Of a stretch of DNA of 64,000 bases, positions 1-7,564 are shown one piece after another (position 1 is the stretch's first letter; the number at the start of each line of letters is the position of its first letter). The position numbers and the translations under genes are program-made. Under the pieces are notes generated by a model that did not search any database, was not told the origin of the DNA, and worked only from the letters and a program-made list of their open reading frames with translations. Location: NCBI RefSeq assembly GCF_022317005.1, contig NZ_CP081006.1:992001-1056000 (forward strand), in the 5' to 3' direction. The stretch comes from Mycobacterium sp. IDR2000157661 (GTDB taxonomy: Bacteria; Actinomycetota; Actinomycetes; Mycobacteriales; Mycobacteriaceae).

Positions 1-179
1 GTGATCTCGACCTCGCCCTGTCTGGCGAGGTCCCGTGCGACGTCGCGGGCGTCGTCCATCAGGTCACGCCAGTTCTCGCCACCGATAGCGCGGGCGGCGT
101 CGGAAGGGCAGATGGTCTTGTCCGGCCCGCGCTGCCGCGACAGCTCGAGGATCTTGTCCCGCAGCTGTTGCTTGCTCAC
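1..179 (-). CDS. DUF3253 family protein (partial, 3' end outside window)
   Basis: The first ~59 residues of a leftward gene are present; the C-terminus lies beyond the window. The start is a GTG at 179 giving VSKQQLRDKILELSRQRG. The stretch with CPSDAARAIGG and WRDLMDDAR is the winged-helix-like signature of the small DUF3253 family, whose function is unknown. It is divergent from the acyl-CoA ligase at 248, with 68 bp between the two starts that carry a KstR-like operator, so the two may share control. Family assignment is from recognition of these motifs only. Confidence 0.75.
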   Translation of the reverse strand, partial: MSKQQLRDKILELSRQRGPDKTICPSDAARAIGGENWRDLMDDARDVARDLARQGEVEI

Positions 180-222
180 ACGGTCGAGTGAAGCCGAATC
201 AGGCGACCCTTGCCAGCGAATC

Positions 223-236
223 TGGAACACGTTCTA
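223..236. promoter_or_regulatory. KstR-type operator
   Basis: TGGAACACGTTCTA matches the published KstR consensus TNNAACNNGTTNNA at every fixed position and is part of a longer near-palindrome. It overlaps the upstream edge of the -10 hexamer TAGTCT (235-240) of the fadD8-like gene, a position suited to repression. KstR is the TetR repressor of mycobacterial cholesterol catabolism. Binding is inferred from sequence alone. Confidence 0.7.
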
Positions 237-240
237 GTCT
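235..240 (+). promoter_or_regulatory. -10 hexamer for leaderless fadD8 transcript
   Basis: TAGTCT is followed by 7 nt and then ATG at 248. This TANNNT-N7-ATG arrangement puts the transcription start at or next to the start codon. There is no Shine-Dalgarno sequence, which supports leaderless translation. Confidence 0.55.
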
Positions 241-247
241 TAGGGTC

Positions 248-1849
248 ATGACGGACGATTCGTTGCGCCATCCCATTCATTCCGGACACCTGACCGTCGG
301 CGCGCTGAAGCGCAACAAGGACAAGCCGGTGCTGTTCCTCGGCGACACCACGCTGACCGGTGGCCAGCTCGCCGAGCGCATCAGCCAGTACATTCAGGCG
401 TTCGAGGCGCTGGGCGCGGGCGCAGGAAGCGCCACCGGGCTGCTGTCGTTGAACCGGCCCGAGGTCCTGATGATCATCGGTGCCGGGCAGACACAGGGCT
501 ACCGCCGCACGGCACTACACCCTCTCGGTTCGCTCGACGATCACGCCTACGTGCTCAATGACGCCGGGGTCAGCTCGCTGATCATCGACCCCAACCCGAT
601 GTTCGTCGAACGGGCGCTGGGACTGCTGGAGAAGGTGCCCGACCTCAAGCAGATACTGACAATCGGGCCGGTGCCCTCGGAGTTGGAGGGCAAGGCCGTC
701 GACCTGACCGCCGAGGCCGCCAAGTACTCACCGCAACCGTTGGTGGCCGCAGAGTTGCCGCCCGACCACATCGGCGGGATGGCCTACACCGGAGGCACCA
801 CCGGAAAGCCCAAGGGCGTGATCGGTACCGTGCAGTCGATCACCACCATGACGACGATCCAGCTGGCCGAGTGGGAGTGGCCGGAACGGCCGAAATTCCT
901 GATGTGCACCCCCCTTTCGCACGCCGGCGCGGCGTTCTTCGTGCCGACGATCATCAAGGGCGGCGAACTGGTGGTGCTGACCAAGTTCGACCCTGCCGAG
1001 GTGCTGCGGGTCATCGAGGAGCAGAAGATCACCGCGACGATGCTGGTGCCGTCGATGATCTACGCGCTGATGGACCATCCCGACAGCCACACCCGCGATC
1101 TGTCATCGCTGGAGACCGTGTACTACGGCGCCTCGGCGATGAACCCGGTGCGGTTGAAGGAGGCGATCCGACGGTTCGGCCCGATCTTCGCTCAGTATTA
1201 CGGGCAGTCCGAGGCCCCGATGGTGATCACGTACCTGGCCAAGCACGAGCACGACGACAAGCGGCTGACGTCGTGTGGCCGGCCTACGGTGTTCGCGCGG
1301 GTGGCGTTGCTCGACGGCGACGGCAAGCCGGTGCCCAAGGGCGAGGTCGGCGAGATCTGCGTGTCGGGGCCGCTGGTGTCGGGCGGCTACTGGAACAAGC
1401 CCGAGGCGACGGCCGAGACCTTCCGGGACGGCTGGATGCACACCGGCGACCTGGCCCGCGAGGATGAGGACGGCTTCTACTACATCGTCGACCGGACCAA
1501 GGACATGATCGTGACGGGCGGTTTCAACGTGTTCCCGCGCGAGGTCGAAGACGTTGTCGCCGAGCATCCCGCAGTGGCCCAGGTCTGTGTGATCGGCACC
1601 CCAGACGAGAAGTGGGGTGAGGCGGTGACCGCGGTCGTCGTGCTGCGCCCGGATGCCGCGTCCGACGAGGCGTCGGTCGCGCAGATGACCGCGGAGATCC
1701 AGGCCGCGGTCAAGGAGCGCAAGGGATCGGTGCAATCGCCCAAGCAGGTGGTCGTCGTCGACTCCGTGCCGGTGACCGCTCTCGGCAAGCCCGACAAGAA
1801 GGCTGTGCGGGCACAGTTCTGGGAGGGCAGCGACCGCGCCGTCGGCTGA
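248..1849 (+). CDS. fadD8: fatty-acyl-CoA ligase FadD8
   Basis: An ATP-dependent acyl-CoA synthetase of the ANL superfamily, 533 aa, closely resembling M. tuberculosis FadD8 as remembered along its whole length. It activates a carboxylic acid as an acyl-AMP and transfers it to CoA in the cytosol. The P-loop-like motif TGGTTGKPKG lies near residue 180, the A5 motif YYGQSEAP near 320, the A7/A8 region HTGDLAREDEDGFYYIVDR near 400, and the C-terminal lysine in GKPDKK. The ATG at 248 is chosen because it follows a leaderless promoter; an in-frame upstream start would add 20 residues with no family support. A KstR-like operator just upstream suggests sterol-responsive control. The exact substrate is not established. 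Confidence 0.92.
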   Translation: MTDDSLRHPIHSGHLTVGALKRNKDKPVLFLGDTTLTGGQLAERISQYIQAFEALGAGAGSATGLLSLNRPEVLMIIGAGQTQGYRRTALHPLGSLDDHAYVLNDAGVSSLIIDPNPMFVERALGLLEKVPDLKQILTIGPVPSELEGKAVDLTAEAAKYSPQPLVAAELPPDHIGGMAYTGGTTGKPKGVIGTVQSITTMTTIQLAEWEWPERPKFLMCTPLSHAGAAFFVPTIIKGGELVVLTKFDPAEVLRVIEEQKITATMLVPSMIYALMDHPDSHTRDLSSLETVYYGASAMNPVRLKEAIRRFGPIFAQYYGQSEAPMVITYLAKHEHDDKRLTSCGRPTVFARVALLDGDGKPVPKGEVGEICVSGPLVSGGYWNKPEATAETFRDGWMHTGDLAREDEDGFYYIVDRTKDMIVTGGFNVFPREVEDVVAEHPAVAQVCVIGTPDEKWGEAVTAVVVLRPDAASDEASVAQMTAEIQAAVKERKGSVQSPKQVVVVDSVPVTALGKPDKKAVRAQFWEGSDRAVG

Positions 1850-1858
1850 TCGGCCGTC

Positions 1859-1918
1859 GCGAGCGTGCGCAAAGTGTTGAATTTCGGCGGCGTGTCGTGT
1901 GCGGACGCGCACGCTCGC
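1859..1918. terminator. intergenic hairpin, possible bidirectional terminator
   Basis: GCGAGCGTGCGC (1859-1870) and GCGCACGCTCGC (1907-1918) are perfect 12-bp inverted arms around a 36-nt loop, without a U-tract. It sits between the convergent ends of fadD8 and the kinase gene. Mycobacteria often use hairpins without U-tracts at such positions; termination is inferred. Confidence 0.5.
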
Positions 1919-1958
1919 GCTAGAGGGCGCTAGAGGGCGCTAGAGGGCGCTAGAGGGT
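1919..1958. repeat. four tandem 10-bp units at a stop codon
   Basis: The unit GCTAGAGGGC occurs four times in succession, the last ending in T. The leftward kinase gene uses the CTA inside the final copy as its TAG stop (1950-1952), so copy-number change here would not alter the protein. Each unit contains the rare tetramer CTAG. Confidence 0.8.
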
Positions 1959-2552
1959 GAGCACCAGGTCGGCCTTGTGGCGAGTGGATTCGATGCGACG
2001 CGCGTTGGGTTCGTCGATGTCGCGCACCCACGCGCGAGCCTGCTCGGGCGTCTTGCCGAACTCGATGTGACGCGCCTCGAGTCGGCGGCGGCGTTCGTCG
2101 GGCGCGACGTCGACATACCAGACCTCGTCGAGCCGCGCGCGCACGGCCGGCCACGGATCGTCGTCGTCGAGCAGGTAGTTGCCCTCGGTGACGATCAGCC
2201 GGTCGGCCGGCTCGATCGCGATGCTGCCCGCGATCGGCTGCTCGAGGTGTCGGTGGAATGCCGGCGCGTAGACGATCTCGGTGCGTTGCCGCCGAAGCCG
2301 TTGCAGCAGCGCGAGGTAGCCGTATCCGTCGAAGGTGTCGATGGCGCCCTTGCGGTCGAGGCGGCCGAGGCGCTCGAGTTCGATGTCGGCGAGGTGGAAG
2401 CCGTCCATCGGGACGCACACCGCGGCGGGTGTCGCGGCGACGATCGACTCGGCCAACGTCGACTTGCCCGTACCCGGCGGGCCGGTGATCCCCAGCACGA
2501 CGCGGGTGTTCCGCTGCGGGAGCGCGTCGAGGCGGTCAGTCCAGAAGGGCAT
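1950..2552 (-). CDS. uridine kinase-like P-loop nucleoside/nucleotide kinase
   Basis: A 200-aa P-loop kinase related to the uridine kinase/pantothenate kinase family. Walker A is GPPGTGKST near residue 24, with a CVPMDGFHLAD segment typical of this family's substrate/Mg site, then FDGYGYLALLQRLR and the downstream VTEGNYLL motif. The ATG at 2552 gives MPFWTDRLDALPQ; a longer frame exists but the extra 41 residues are low-quality and lie inside the upstream small gene. It overlaps the 3' end of that small gene by 17 nt, so translation is probably coupled. Substrate is unknown; proteins like this are usually annotated only as nucleoside kinase family. Confidence 0.8.
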   Translation of the reverse strand: MPFWTDRLDALPQRNTRVVLGITGPPGTGKSTLAESIVAATPAAVCVPMDGFHLADIELERLGRLDRKGAIDTFDGYGYLALLQRLRRQRTEIVYAPAFHRHLEQPIAGSIAIEPADRLIVTEGNYLLDDDDPWPAVRARLDEVWYVDVAPDERRRRLEARHIEFGKTPEQARAWVRDIDEPNARRIESTRHKADLVLTL

Positions 2553-2748
2553 CGATCTCGGCGGCGAAGCGGGCCAGCCGTTCCTGTTCGCTGGGGATCG
2601 CGCGGTTCTCCTCGGCTGCGCGCTGCCAGCCCAGCCGCCACATTCGCGCGACGGCCCGGTCGCCCAGTCCCGCATAGGGGTTGGCGAGCGTGTGCGGGAA
2701 CGCCTTGCGGCCCTCCCGGTACGCGGTAACCAGTCGATGCGCCATCAC
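2536..2748 (-). CDS. small conserved actinobacterial protein
   Basis: A 70-aa protein beginning MMAHRLVTAYREGRKAF and rich in Arg, Ala and Glu, with no membrane segment or signal. The following kinase gene starts 17 nt before this gene's stop, so the two probably form an operon. The second Met (2745) could be the true start. The divergent sigma factor gene begins 89 bp away. I do not recognise a named family; the coding call rests on codon bias, tight coupling and the compact helical composition. Confidence 0.6.
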   Translation of the reverse strand: MMAHRLVTAYREGRKAFPHTLANPYAGLGDRAVARMWRLGWQRAAEENRAIPSEQERLARFAAEIDALLD

Positions 2749-2836
2749 CGGTTACTGTCCCACCGCGAGCAGACGGCCGATCGCACTCGGGTCGGCGTGT
2801 CGAGGCGGTTTTCCAGCCGCCCGGCACAATGGGCGC

Positions 2837-4090
2837 GTGACGACCGAGGTGAAGGAGACGGTCGACGCGGTCTGGCGGATGGAGGCCGCCAAGATCGTCG
2901 CGACGCTGACGCGCGCGGTCGGCGACGTCGGGCTGGCCGAGGACCTGGCCGCCGACGCGCTCGTCGACGCGCTGCAGCAGTGGCCGCGCACCGGAGTGCC
3001 GCGCAATGCAGGCGCATGGCTGACCACGGTCGCCAAACGCAAGGCGGTCGATTACTGGCGCCGCCAGGAGAGCCTCGACGGCAAGTACGCGGCAATGGCG
3101 CACGAACTGGAGAGCCACGACCGTGAGTTCCCCGACGGGTGGGATCCCGACCGCATCGACGACGACGTCCTGCGGCTGATCTTCATCTCCACGCACCCGG
3201 TGCTGTCGCGGGAGGGCCAGATCGCGCTGACGCTGCGGGTGGTCGGAGGGCTCACGACCGAGGAGATCGCCCGCGCCTTCCTCGCGTCGACGCCGACCAT
3301 CGCCGCGCGCATCACCCGCGCCAAGAAGACCCTGTCGGCGGCGAACGTGCCGTTCGAGGTGCCCGACCGCGCCGAGTATCCGCAGCGGCTGTCGGCCGTG
3401 CTCAGTGTCGTCTACCTGATCTACAACGAGGGTTACTCCGCATCGTCCGGGCAACGCTGGATCCGCGACGAGCTGTGCAGCGAGGCGCTGCGGCTGGGCA
3501 GGGTGTTGGCCGCGCTGGTCCCCGACGAACCGGAGGTGCACGGCCTGGTGTCGCTGATGGAGTTGCAGTCGTCGCGGTTCGCCGCACGCACCGACGCCGA
3601 CGGCAAGCCCGTCCTGCTCGAGCACCAGAACCGCGCACGGTGGGACCGCGCGCAGATCCAGCGCGGCGTCGCGGCCCTCCAGCGGGCCGCGAACGCGGTG
3701 CAGCGCAAGGGCAGTGGCTGGGGGCCGTACGCGTTGCAGGCCGCGATCGCCGAATGCCACGCCACCGCCCCGACCGCCGAGCAGACCGACTGGCGCCGCA
3801 TCGTCATGTTGTACGACGGCCTGCTGCAGGTCACGCCGTCGCCGGTGGTGCTACTGAACCGGGCGGTCGCGGTGGCGATGGCCGACGGCCCGGACGCCGC
3901 GCTGAGCATCGTCGACGGTCTCACCGGCCTCGACGGCTCCTACCTGCTGCCCAGCGTGCGCGGAGAACTGCTGGCCCGGCTCGGCCGCGACGGTGAGGCG
4001 GCCGACGAGTTCGACAGGGCCGCCACCATGGCCGACAACGAACGTGAACGAGAGGTGCTGCGCGACAAGGCCGCTCGGGCACGCCGTTAA
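2837..4090 (+). CDS. ECF RNA polymerase sigma factor with long C-terminal helical domain (ECF42-like)
   Basis: A 417-aa ECF sigma factor. Region 2 covers roughly residues 10-80 (DVGLAEDLAADALVDAL, then AWLTTVAKRKAVDYWRR); region 4 lies near 115-170 with LRVVGGLTTEEIARAF. The ~230-residue extension contains VVYLIYNEGY and VVLLNRAVAVAM, characteristic of the DUF6596/SnoaL-free ECF42 group, whose helical TPR-like tail is thought to act in place of an anti-sigma factor. The GTG at 2837 is preceded by CACAAT at a leaderless-type spacing of 6 nt. The usual ECF42 partner, a YCII/DGPF protein, is not adjacent here; the next gene is a HAD hydrolase. Confidence 0.88.
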   Translation: MTTEVKETVDAVWRMEAAKIVATLTRAVGDVGLAEDLAADALVDALQQWPRTGVPRNAGAWLTTVAKRKAVDYWRRQESLDGKYAAMAHELESHDREFPDGWDPDRIDDDVLRLIFISTHPVLSREGQIALTLRVVGGLTTEEIARAFLASTPTIAARITRAKKTLSAANVPFEVPDRAEYPQRLSAVLSVVYLIYNEGYSASSGQRWIRDELCSEALRLGRVLAALVPDEPEVHGLVSLMELQSSRFAARTDADGKPVLLEHQNRARWDRAQIQRGVAALQRAANAVQRKGSGWGPYALQAAIAECHATAPTAEQTDWRRIVMLYDGLLQVTPSPVVLLNRAVAVAMADGPDAALSIVDGLTGLDGSYLLPSVRGELLARLGRDGEAADEFDRAATMADNEREREVLRDKAARARR

Positions 4091-4101
4091 GGTGGTTGGC
4101 G

Positions 4102-4788
4102 ATGACCGAGATCGACGCCGTCCTGTTCGACTACTCCGGCACCCTGTTTCGCCTCGAGGAGGACGAGACCTGGTTCGACGGGATGCGGGTCGACGACCGA
4201 CAGGTCGACGGGCACGTGCAGGCCGAGTTGATGCGCCGGCTCACCGCCCCAACCGGCCACCACGTCGACATGGATCCCCACGCCTACCACGCATGGGTCA
4301 ACCGCGACCTGGCACCACACCTGCACCGCGAGGCCTACCTGCACGTGCTACGCGAATCGGGGCTGGCCGACGAGCACGCCGAATCGCTGTACGGGCTGGT
4401 GGTCGACCCGTTGAACTGGACGCCGTACCCGGACACCGCGACGGTGCTCGAGGGCCTGCACCGGCGGGGCGTCAGGACCGCGGTCGTGTCGAACATCGCC
4501 TTCGATGTGCGGCCCGCCTTCGAGTCGATCGGTGCGGCCGAGTTCGTCGACGAGTTCGTGCTGTCGTTCGAAGTCGGCGCCATCAAGCCGGACGCCGCCA
4601 TCTTCGAGTCCGCGCTGTCCAGGCTGGGGGTGCGACCGGAACGCGCGCTCATGGTCGGCGACAGCGACGAAGCCGACGGCGGCGCCCGAGCCCTGGGCTG
4701 CCGATTCGTGCTCGTCGACCCGCTGCCGACCGCCGAGCGCACCGCCGGCCTGCGCTTTGCGCTCAGCGAGTCCGGCATCGAGATATGA
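4102..4788 (+). CDS. HAD-superfamily hydrolase
   Basis: A 228-aa haloacid dehalogenase-like phosphatase. Motif I is the N-terminal VLFDYSGTLFRLEED, motif II the VVSNIAFD region near residue 133, and motif III/IV the lysine of GAIKPD followed by MVGDSDEADGGAR. The family transfers phosphate through the first Asp of DYSGT. The second position after Asp is Tyr-Ser rather than the common GT arrangement (DxSGT), still compatible with catalysis. It begins 11 nt after the sigma factor gene, so co-transcription is likely. Substrate unknown. Confidence 0.85.
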   Translation: MTEIDAVLFDYSGTLFRLEEDETWFDGMRVDDRQVDGHVQAELMRRLTAPTGHHVDMDPHAYHAWVNRDLAPHLHREAYLHVLRESGLADEHAESLYGLVVDPLNWTPYPDTATVLEGLHRRGVRTAVVSNIAFDVRPAFESIGAAEFVDEFVLSFEVGAIKPDAAIFESALSRLGVRPERALMVGDSDEADGGARALGCRFVLVDPLPTAERTAGLRFALSESGIEI

Positions 4789-4792
4789 GCGG

Positions 4793-4798
4793 TAGCGT
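4793..4798 (+). promoter_or_regulatory. -10 hexamer TAGCGT, leaderless type
   Basis: TAGCGT stands 6 nt before the ATG at 4805, with no Shine-Dalgarno sequence. The next paralogous gene carries the same hexamer before its own start (5258-5263). Confidence 0.45.
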
Positions 4799-4804
4799 CG
4801 CGGC

Positions 4805-5260
4805 ATGGGTGCACGCATCGCTCCCCCGCCATGGCTCAAGCACGTCAACAAATTGCTGATGGTGCTGCTGCGGCTCGGTGTCCCGATCTCGCGACACGAG
4901 TCGCCGGTGGTGCTGACCGTGCCGGGCCGCCGCACGGGCAAAGACCGCTCGACGCCGGTCACCCCGATGCACGTCGACGGGGATCGCTTCGTCGTCAACG
5001 GATATCCGGGTGCGGACTGGGTGCGCAATGTGCGCGCCGCCGACAGCGTCACGTTGACCGAGGGCCGCTCGTCGGAGCGGGTGCGGCTGGTCGAACTGTC
5101 GCCCGACGAGGCCCGACCGGTGCTGCGGCAGTTCCCCGTTCACGTGCCGACGGGCGTCGACCTGATGAAGCGGGTCGGTGTGCTGACCGTCGGCACGCCC
5201 GACGAGTTGGAGAGCATGGCGGACCGCCTGGCGGTGTTCCGCATCGAGGCCATCACGTAG
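4805..5260 (+). CDS. Ddn-like F420-dependent nitroreductase family protein
   Basis: A 151-aa member of the deazaflavin-dependent nitroreductase family, a split-barrel fold that binds coenzyme F420. Family signatures include VVLTVPGRRTGKDRSTPVTPM and the Trp-containing GADWVRNVRAA. The N-terminus PPPWLKHVNKLLM is an amphipathic helix that in this family contacts the membrane, fitting quinone-type substrates. A paralogue follows 10 bp later. With menB next, a quinone-related role is possible but not shown. Confidence 0.85.
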   Translation: MGARIAPPPWLKHVNKLLMVLLRLGVPISRHESPVVLTVPGRRTGKDRSTPVTPMHVDGDRFVVNGYPGADWVRNVRAADSVTLTEGRSSERVRLVELSPDEARPVLRQFPVHVPTGVDLMKRVGVLTVGTPDELESMADRLAVFRIEAIT

Positions 5261-5263
5261 CGT
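5258..5263 (+). promoter_or_regulatory. -10 hexamer TAGCGT overlapping a stop codon
   Basis: TAGCGT begins at the TAG stop of the preceding gene and stands 7 nt before the ATG at 5271. The same hexamer and spacing precede the paralogue at 4805, suggesting that promoter and gene were duplicated together. Confidence 0.4.
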
Positions 5264-5270
5264 CGCTGCT

Positions 5271-5732
5271 ATGTCCGACAGCACGCGTATCCGGCCGCCA
5301 TGGTGGCTGAAGTACGTCAACACGGTGATGGTCGCGCTGCAGCGGCGCGGGGTGAGTTTTGGCGCCAACGGCCCTGCGGTGCTGACCGTTCCCGGCCGCA
5401 AGTCCGGCAAGCTCTACGACACACCTGTGACGCCGATGACCGTCGACGGCGACCGCTACATCGTCGCCGGTCTGCCCGGTGCCGACTGGGCCGCCAATGC
5501 CCGCGCCGCCGACGAGGCCACCCTGCGCAAGGGCCGCCACATCGAACGCGTTCACCTGGTCGAGATGCCGGTGGACGACGCGCGGCCGCTGCTGCGCGAG
5601 TTCCCGATCAAGGTGCCGACCGGCGTCGGCTTCATGAAGAACGCCGGCCTGGTGACCGGACCCAATCCCGACGAGTTCGAGAAGCTGGCGGGCCGCTGCC
5701 CGGTGTTTCGGCTGGATCCGGTAACCGCATGA
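5271..5732 (+). CDS. Ddn-like F420-dependent nitroreductase family protein (tandem paralogue)
   Basis: A 153-aa tandem duplicate of the preceding gene. The same landmarks are in the same order: RPPWWLKYVNTVM helix, AVLTVPGRKSGKLYDTPVTPM, GADWAANARAADE and a C-terminal FRLDPVT. The two proteins are similar throughout but clearly diverged, so the duplication is not recent. Its TGA stop overlaps the ATG of menB (ATGA at 5729-5732), which points to translational coupling with menaquinone synthesis. Confidence 0.85.
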   Translation: MSDSTRIRPPWWLKYVNTVMVALQRRGVSFGANGPAVLTVPGRKSGKLYDTPVTPMTVDGDRYIVAGLPGADWAANARAADEATLRKGRHIERVHLVEMPVDDARPLLREFPIKVPTGVGFMKNAGLVTGPNPDEFEKLAGRCPVFRLDPVTA

Positions 5733-6640
5733 GGGACAACCCTTTCGACCCGTCGCTGTGGCGGCCCGTCGACGGCTTCAAGCTGACCGACCTCACCTAC
5801 CACCGCCACGTCCTCGACGGCGTCGACCAGCCGACGGTGCGGGTGGCCTTCGACCGGCCCGAGGTCCGCAACGCGTTCCGGCCGCACACCGTCGACGAGC
5901 TGTACCGGGTGCTCGACCACGCACGGATGTCCCCCGACGTCGGCGTCGTCCTGCTGACCGGTAACGGACCCTCCCCCAAGGACGGTGGCTGGGCGTTCTG
6001 CTCGGGCGGTGACCAGCGCATCCGCGGCCGCAGCGGATACCAGTACGCGTCCGGCGAGACGGCCGAGACCGTGGACCCCGCGCGTGCGGGGCGGCTGCAC
6101 ATCCTCGAGGTGCAGCGGCTCATCCGGTTCATGCCCAAGCCGGTGGTATGTCTGGTCAACGGCTGGGCCGCAGGCGGCGGGCACAGCCTGCACGTGGTGT
6201 GCGATCTGACGCTGGCCAGCCGCGAGCACGCCCGCTTCAAGCAGACCGACGCCGACGTCGGCAGCTTCGACGGCGGGTACGGCAGCGCGTACCTGGCCAA
6301 GCAGGTGGGCCAGAAGTTCGCCCGCGAGATCTTCTTCCTCGGCCGCCCGTACACCGCCGAGCAAATGCACGCGCTGGGCGCGGTGAACGAGGTCGTCGAC
6401 CACGTCGAGTTGGAGAACGTCGCGCTGCAGTGGGCCGAGGCGATCAACGGCAAGTCGCCCCAGGCGATCCGGATGCTCAAGTACGCCTTCAACCTGACCG
6501 ACGACGGGCTGGTCGGGCAGCAGCTGTTCGCCGGTGAGGCAACACGATTGGCGTACATGACCGACGAAGCCGTCGAGGGCCGCGACGCGTTCCTGCAGAA
6601 GCGCGACCCCGACTGGAGCGGCTTCCCGCGCTACTTCTGA
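5729..6640 (+). CDS. menB: 1,4-dihydroxy-2-naphthoyl-CoA synthase MenB
   Basis: A 303-aa crotonase-fold enzyme that cyclises o-succinylbenzoyl-CoA to 1,4-dihydroxy-2-naphthoyl-CoA in menaquinone synthesis. The oxyanion-hole region FCSGGDQRIRG is near residue 95, VNGWAAGGGHSLHVVCDLT near 150, and the MenB-specific TDADVGSFDGGYGSAYLA near 185, followed by FLGRPYTAEQM. The long N-terminus (NPFDPSLWRPVDGF) is typical of actinobacterial MenB. It starts within the previous gene's stop codon. MenE lies ~2.9 kb downstream and menA ~25 kb away. Confidence 0.95.
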   Translation: MRDNPFDPSLWRPVDGFKLTDLTYHRHVLDGVDQPTVRVAFDRPEVRNAFRPHTVDELYRVLDHARMSPDVGVVLLTGNGPSPKDGGWAFCSGGDQRIRGRSGYQYASGETAETVDPARAGRLHILEVQRLIRFMPKPVVCLVNGWAAGGGHSLHVVCDLTLASREHARFKQTDADVGSFDGGYGSAYLAKQVGQKFAREIFFLGRPYTAEQMHALGAVNEVVDHVELENVALQWAEAINGKSPQAIRMLKYAFNLTDDGLVGQQLFAGEATRLAYMTDEAVEGRDAFLQKRDPDWSGFPRYF

Positions 6641-6666
6641 GCGGCGATTCGGGCGAATCCCTCGTC

Positions 6667-6672
6667 TAGGCT
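6667..6672 (+). promoter_or_regulatory. -10 hexamer TAGGCT, leaderless type
   Basis: TAGGCT is separated by 6 nt from the GTG at 6679. No ribosome-binding sequence is present, consistent with a separate leaderless transcript for the SDR gene. Confidence 0.45.
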
Positions 6673-6678
6673 CGGCGC

Positions 6679-7563
6679 GTGAGCAGAAACCCGCTGCGCC
6701 GGCTGGCCGGTCAGCTGCTGTTGAGCAGCATGCGTCCCCCGATCGTGCCCGAGCTGCTGCAGTTGCAACCCGGCCGCGAGATCGTCGACCTGCGGGGAAA
6801 ACGCATCCTGCTGACCGGGGCGTCGTCGGGTATCGGTGAGGCCGCCGCCGAGAAGTTCGCCCGCCGCGGCGCGACCGTCGTGGTGGCCGCTCGGCGTCGG
6901 GAACTGCTCGACGCGCTGGTGCACCGCATCACCGAAGCCGGCGGCGACGCCCGCGCGCACGCCTGCGACCTGTCCGACCTCGACGCGGTCGACGAATTGG
7001 CGGCCCGGGTCACCTCAGACCTCGGCGGGGTCGACATCTTGATCAACAACGCGGGCAAGTCGATCCGCCGGCCGCTGGCGGAGTCACTGGACCGCTGGCA
7101 CGACGTCGAGCGCACGATGGCGCTGAACTACTTCTCGCCGCTACGACTGATCCGCGGCCTGGCCCCCGGCATGCGCGAGCGCCGCGACGGCCACATCATC
7201 AACGTCTCGACGTGGGGGGTGCTCAGCGAGTCCTCCCCGTTGTTCGCGGTGTACAACGCGTCGAAGGCCGCGCTCACCGCCGTCAGCCGGGTCATCGAAA
7301 CCGAGTGGGCCGTAGCCGGCGTGCACTCCACGACGCTGTTCTATCCGCTGGTGCTCACCCCGATGATCGCGCCGACCCGCGCCTACGACGGACTGCCCGG
7401 CCTGTCGGCGTCCGAGGCCGCCGACTGGATGGTCACCGCGGCGCGCACCCGGCCGGTGCGCATCGCCCCGCGAATGGCGCTCACCGCGCATGCGGTCAAC
7501 AGCGTGGCCCCCGGTGTCGTCGACGCGGTGATGAAGCGCCAGCGCGTCCAGCCCAACACCTGA
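6679..7563 (+). CDS. short-chain dehydrogenase/reductase (Rv0547c-like)
   Basis: A 294-aa NAD(P)-dependent classical SDR. The cofactor motif TGASSGIGEAAAEKF is near residue 50, NNAG near 118, the catalytic Ser in NVSTWG near 175, and the YNASK catalytic pair near 190. The ~38-residue N-terminal extension with MRPPIVPELLQLQ precedes the Rossmann fold. A hydrophobic acyl or quinone-type substrate is possible; nothing in the sequence fixes it. It sits between menB and an acyl-CoA ligase, an order also seen in M. tuberculosis apart from the inserted ligase. Confidence 0.88.
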   Translation: MSRNPLRRLAGQLLLSSMRPPIVPELLQLQPGREIVDLRGKRILLTGASSGIGEAAAEKFARRGATVVVAARRRELLDALVHRITEAGGDARAHACDLSDLDAVDELAARVTSDLGGVDILINNAGKSIRRPLAESLDRWHDVERTMALNYFSPLRLIRGLAPGMRERRDGHIINVSTWGVLSESSPLFAVYNASKAALTAVSRVIETEWAVAGVHSTTLFYPLVLTPMIAPTRAYDGLPGLSASEAADWMVTAARTRPVRIAPRMALTAHAVNSVAPGVVDAVMKRQRVQPNT

Positions 7564-7564
7564 C

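Noticed and set aside
1..237. 78-aa plus-strand open frame at the window start
   Set aside because: It is the antisense of a DUF3253-type protein whose minus-strand translation shows clear family motifs.
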